64,000 nucleotides of DNA, from positions 1 through 64,000 of the forward strand of contig CALURL010000011.1 of assembly GCA_944323155.1 (NCBI GenBank), written 5' to 3'. The notes beneath the pieces were generated by a model that was not told the DNA's origin, searched no databases, and saw only the letters and a program-made list of their open reading frames with translations. The stretch is from Candidatus Gastranaerophilales bacterium. GTDB taxonomy: Bacteria > Cyanobacteriota > Vampirovibrionia > Gastranaerophilales > Gastranaerophilaceae. Positions 59,623 to 64,000 of the stretch are shown here, one piece after another (within the stretch, counting starts at the first letter, position 1; each line of letters opens with the position of its first letter). The position numbers were made by a program, and so were the translations under genes.

Positions 59623-60039
59623 ATGTTTGAAAAGTTAAGAAAATTCTTTTTGTCAAAGATCTTACGCAGAAAGTATTACAGGACAGGCAAATGTAATGCT
59701 TGCGGAAAATGCTGCACACAAATTTATGTAAAACATTATAAACATGTTATTCAAGATGAAAAAGAGTTTGAAAAACTTCAATATCTTCACAGATTTTATA
59801 CTTATTTGAAAGTCATTGGCAAGGATGATATTGGTTTAATTTTTGAATGTCAGAATTTGGATAAAGATACTCACAAATGTAAAATTCACAAAACCCGTCC
59901 GGGGATATGCCGCAGGTATCCGCAAGAGGAATTATTTTCAATGGGCGGAGCATTGTCTGATGATTGCGGGTATAAAATGGAACCGATTATTCCGTTTAGT
60001 GAAGTTTTTGATAAGCTTTCTAAAAAGCATATTAGATAA
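59623..60039 (+). CDS. YkgJ-family cysteine cluster protein
   Basis: A 138-residue protein with the CxxCxxCC cluster (Cys24, 27, 30, 31: GKCNACGKCCTQIYVKH) and later cysteines CQNLD...HKCKIHKTRPGICRRYP, probably binding a metal or Fe-S cluster. Family role is unclear; some members accompany flagellar or redox genes. The tail overlaps the convergent gene by 8 bp. Confidence 0.8.
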   Translation: MFEKLRKFFLSKILRRKYYRTGKCNACGKCCTQIYVKHYKHVIQDEKEFEKLQYLHRFYTYLKVIGKDDIGLIFECQNLDKDTHKCKIHKTRPGICRRYPQEELFSMGGALSDDCGYKMEPIIPFSEVFDKLSKKHIR

Positions 60040-60586
60040 TATCTGTATTGTTCAATTCAACAATATCAAATGCATCTTCAAGATTACATGTATTTTTGTT
60101 GAGAGTAATATTAAGTTTTTCTGTAGTTGGGTGAAGCAAAATATTTTCAAAACCAGCTTTGCTTCCGGCGAGAATAGATGTATCAATGTCTGGTTTGTCG
60201 CATAGGATGTCGGCAATTTCATTAACTTTTTCTATGGTATTTGTGCCTTTGGGGCTTTCAATTTTGCTGCCTCCGATAATCCATGCTGTTAGTTTTTCTT
60301 TTGAAGTTTCTTTTAACTCATCGATTCTTTTTGCAATTTCTTCAATAATTTCAGTGACTCTTCCACTAACAGGAACATGCTTTACGAAACCATTTTTACC
60401 ACTTTTCACAATAACCGCCAGATTGTCAGCGTCTATATTAGTTATATATTCATATCCACTTCTTAATTGTGCCTGATTATTACCACTTAAGCAGCGATGT
60501 GCACGTTTAACTGTAGGTAATGATTTTTCGAAATTTTTAGAACTTAAAATTAAGCTTGAATGCCCTTGAAAATTGATATTTTGCAT
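60032..60586 (-). CDS. Unknown protein with N-terminal INFQG motif (184 aa)
   Basis: No family recognised. It begins MQNINFQGHSSLIL behind AAGGAGTAAAA. The Asn-Phe-x-Gly motif near the start resembles other unknowns in this window. The middle (AWIIGGSKIESPKGTN, VNEIADILCDKP) looks like a mixed alpha/beta domain somewhat like CheD-type enzymes, but without a firm catalytic Cys/His pair. No signal peptide. Confidence 0.6.
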   Translation of the reverse strand: MQNINFQGHSSLILSSKNFEKSLPTVKRAHRCLSGNNQAQLRSGYEYITNIDADNLAVIVKSGKNGFVKHVPVSGRVTEIIEEIAKRIDELKETSKEKLTAWIIGGSKIESPKGTNTIEKVNEIADILCDKPDIDTSILAGSKAGFENILLHPTTEKLNITLNKNTCNLEDAFDIVELNNTDII

Positions 60587-60730
60587 GGTTTTACTCCTTA
60601 TATGGCTTATATAAAATATGTGAAAAAATTTTTTTGCTATTTAATTTAAAAATTAAACTTTTTGGCAATGAAAAATTGTCTATTGTCGTTTATTCTGATA
60701 CTGTTGGATATTTTGAAAGGTTGGTAAAGT

Positions 60731-61057
60731 ATGAAAAAGTTTTTAATAGTCATGTGTCTAATATTTGGGATTTCACCTGTTTTTGCAGCATGTAGTATAA
60801 CAGGCGGTGCTTGTACTATGTCTGTTAGATCAAATTGGGATTCATTACCTTTGCAGGAACGTGTTTTGCCTAATAATCTTCAGGAAATGCAGAGGTCTAA
60901 TGCATTTCAGCCTACATATATAAAACCGTATTATAATGAGTTAATTAATACAAAACAAGATACGCTTGTTCCACAGAGTGATTATAATTCCAATTGTCAG
61001 TTTGGGGTTTGTTTACCGGGGCAGACTACAGGTGCAGGGGCAGAGGTTTCCGAATAG
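60731..61057 (+). CDS. Unknown exported small protein (108 aa)
   Basis: Signal peptide KKFLIVMCLIFGISPVFA ends near Ala19/Ala20. The mature protein has four cysteines (two near the N-terminus, two in NCQFGVC) and is Gln/Asn/Pro-rich, suggesting a small disulfide-stabilised envelope protein. Alternatively Cys21 could be lipid-modified. Start behind GAAAGGTTGG. Terminator at 61066-61092. Confidence 0.7.
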   Translation: MKKFLIVMCLIFGISPVFAACSITGGACTMSVRSNWDSLPLQERVLPNNLQEMQRSNAFQPTYIKPYYNELINTKQDTLVPQSDYNSNCQFGVCLPGQTTGAGAEVSE

Positions 61058-61065
61058 AGGATAAA

Positions 61066-61092
61066 AAGCGGGCTAGTCACCCGCTTTTTTTG
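61066..61092 (+). terminator. Terminator upstream of dnaK
   Basis: AGCGGG and CCCGCT arms around CTAGTCA, then TTTTTT. It isolates dnaK from the preceding gene. Confidence 0.8.
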
Positions 61093-61104
61093 AAAAAGTC
61101 CGTT

Positions 61105-61113
61105 GGGGGGGGG
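61105..61113 (+). repeat. Poly-G tract (G9) in the dnaK intergenic region
   Basis: Nine consecutive G just after a terminator and about 150 bp before dnaK, in an AT-rich context. No coding frame on either strand is convincing here. Confidence 0.7.
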
Positions 61114-61258
61114 ATATGTTTTTGCCATATTATCAGACCTTCGCCATCAGTTATTTGCGCAATTATTAATTTTTTGTTTATTTTTTTTATAATTTTAAAA
61201 ATCAGTGTTATAACATAAATATAATTAATGGAATTTAAATTATTAGTAAAGGAGATAA

Positions 61259-63106
<1,848 letters not shown>

Positions 63107-63150
63107 ATTGTTTAAGCATTTTATATATAATCAAAATGCCTAAACCTAAA

Positions 63151-63190
63151 AAATACGGACTTAAAAAATTTTTTAAGTCCGTATTTGTCT
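63151..63190 (+). terminator. dnaK terminator
   Basis: A perfect palindrome with 18-base halves (AAATACGGACTTAAAAAA and its complement), flanked by A on the left and T on the right, probably bidirectional. Confidence 0.8.
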
Positions 63191-63244
63191 ATTATGTCTA
63201 TGTGATTTTGAGTAGAATTATTTATTACAAAATGTAAAGTTGGA

Positions 63245-63389
63245 TTTTAAAATGGCTAAAACCTAGATATAATGCCTTATAGGATAGGATAGGATAGGAT
63301 GCGATGCCGATTTGTCAATAATTTTCAGCCTTTCGTTTTTAATTAAGTATAAGAATTATTTAAATTAAGAATAGGAAAGGTCGGTTATT
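63245..63389 (+). promoter_or_regulatory. Promoter and leader with tandem AGGAT repeats (second copy)
   Basis: TTTTAAAATGGCTAAAACC (63245-63263) and TATAAT (63268-63273) match the promoter block at 22-50. The predicted transcript start falls at the first of four AGGAT units (63281-63300). A leader of about 110 nt follows, with GTCAAT at the same relative place as in the first copy and GAAAGGTCGG as Shine-Dalgarno. Confidence 0.55.
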
Positions 63390-63725
63390 ATGGCAATTAC
63401 AGTAAAAGATTTATTTCAGTATGATCCGAATTTTGCTCAGGCAAAGATTAGACGTTTAACAGGAAAAACAAATTATAAAAAATCTGATACCGTGGATTTA
63501 TCTAGATTAGCAGCTTTAAATGATAAAGGATTATCTATATTTGCTGCTAAAAAAGAGGGGAAGACATTTATAAATTCAATACAAGATGATAATATGCGAA
63601 CTCAAATAGCTGAGGCGGTACATATAAAAAACGAAGAAAAAGCTCAAAACAACAATAATGCGGCTTCTTCTGTTATTCCTATGGACAAAAGTATTTGGGA
63701 CATAGAAAGAGCAAAAATGGCATAA
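63390..63725 (+). CDS. Unknown small protein (111 aa)
   Basis: No family recognised. It is soluble and basic; the N-terminal part contains TVKDLFQYDPNFAQAKIRRLT, then KSDTVDLSRLAALNDKGLSIFA, and the C-terminus is Asn/Ala/Lys-rich. No signal peptide. The start has GAAAGG. It shares its promoter and AGGAT-repeat leader with the 309-residue gene at 175, so co-expression is expected. Confidence 0.65.
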   Translation: MAITVKDLFQYDPNFAQAKIRRLTGKTNYKKSDTVDLSRLAALNDKGLSIFAAKKEGKTFINSIQDDNMRTQIAEAVHIKNEEKAQNNNNAASSVIPMDKSIWDIERAKMA

Positions 63726-63742
63726 TTTTATAATTGCATTAT

Positions 63743-64000
63743 TTATATGACTATATAATTTTTCAGAATTTCAGCCTGAAATGTTTTGGGGAGGTTATCA
63801 AATTCGTGAATATCAATAATAAATGGAATATTACTCTCTGACAACAATTCTTTGAGTTCAAAAAGTGATTTGTCCGAGTCATTGAAATTTTTTACAACCA
63901 AATCCAAATCGCTTCCGGAATGTGCCCCGCCGGTGAGTCTGCTTCCATATGCCCAGATTTCCGCATCAGGACAGTATGAAATCAAAATGTCCTTTAACAT
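63743..64000 (-). CDS. MNT-type nucleotidyltransferase (5' end at window edge)
   Basis: YGSRLTGGAHSGSDLDLVV near 18-36 gives the GSx10DxD metal site of minimal nucleotidyltransferases. The readable part has 85 residues and an ATG exactly at the window edge; the true start may lie beyond. It is similar in plan to the gene at 43152 (both continue ...ELKE...IPFI). A HEPN partner, if any, would be upstream, outside the window. Confidence 0.8.
   Translation of the reverse strand: MLKDILISYCPDAEIWAYGSRLTGGAHSGSDLDLVVKNFNDSDKSLFELKELLSESNIPFIIDIHEFDNLPKTFQAEILKNYIVI

Noticed and set aside
60999-61128. Minus-strand frame starting MAKTYPPPNG that reads through the G9 tract
   Set aside because: Only 43 residues, a poorly spaced Shine-Dalgarno, and it runs antisense through a terminator and a real gene's end.

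Overview
The window looks like a chromosomal stretch of a low-GC, Gram-negative, fermentative anaerobe. Lipid A genes (lpxA, lpxC, lpxD), a heptose nucleotidyltransferase, dTDP-rhamnose genes and many exported proteins indicate an LPS-bearing outer membrane. A PPi-dependent phosphofructokinase, two [FeFe]-hydrogenase-type proteins, HydF and a reverse rubrerythrin indicate anaerobic metabolism. Class III prepilin-like proteins with the FTLAEVLITLG motif, and many lineage-restricted small proteins, best fit the non-photosynthetic Cyanobacteria relatives (Vampirovibrionia/Melainabacteria, Gastranaerophilales). That placement is inference; no rRNA gene is present.

Layout. 1-4.8 kb: a lineage-specific protein, then fabD-fabG, acpP and fabF. 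4.8-16.4 kb (mostly minus): PPi-PFK, M29 aminopeptidase, a lipid A block (rfaE2-like, a degenerate GIY-YIG protein, lpxD, lpxC, fabZ, a 546-aa unknown, lpxA), small unknowns, asd and dapB. 16.5-20.9 kb: a PC4-like protein, priA, a GNAT acetyltransferase and dxr. 21-28 kb: an [FeFe]-hydrogenase block (2Fe-2S protein, PAS-containing sensory HydS, SpoIIE-type phosphatase, second 2Fe-2S protein, then a separately terminated group B hydrogenase). It is flanked by two prepilin genes, each interrupted by a run of ten G. 28-34.5 kb: purB, rpsO, hydF, mnmE and unknowns. 34.6-43.2 kb: two TPR proteins, a pterin-dependent methyltransferase, a lipoprotein and an exported GH13 enzyme. 43.1-47.6 kb: gyrA with a duplicated 3' tip and small membrane proteins. 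47.7-54 kb: rfbC-rfbB-rfbD, a MntA/HepT pair, rfbA, glyA and a WecA/TagO transferase. 54-64 kb: miaB, an acyl-CoA synthetase, reverse rubrerythrin, a YkgJ-type protein, dnaK and unknowns.

Three cross-cutting signals stand out. (1) Both prepilin genes flanking the hydrogenase block have a promoter, a Shine-Dalgarno and an ATG followed about ten codons later by G10. Both are out of frame by exactly one base and both would be restored by G11 or G8, which is the architecture of a phase-variable switch. In one, a perfect 16-bp hairpin would also hide the only internal start. (2) At least eight genes (dxr, purB, mnmE, mntA, ykgJ-like and others) have a -10 hexamer exactly 6 nt before the ATG and no Shine-Dalgarno, predicting leaderless mRNAs; those with a non-consensus -10 carry an extended TGn element. 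(3) Two lineage-specific genes at opposite ends of the window share a promoter whose predicted transcript begins with tandem AGGAT pentamers.

Gene starts were moved from the longest reading frame wherever the ribosome binding site, a terminator or the leaderless promoter decides the start (fabF, lpxA, hydF, mnmE, rfbA and others).
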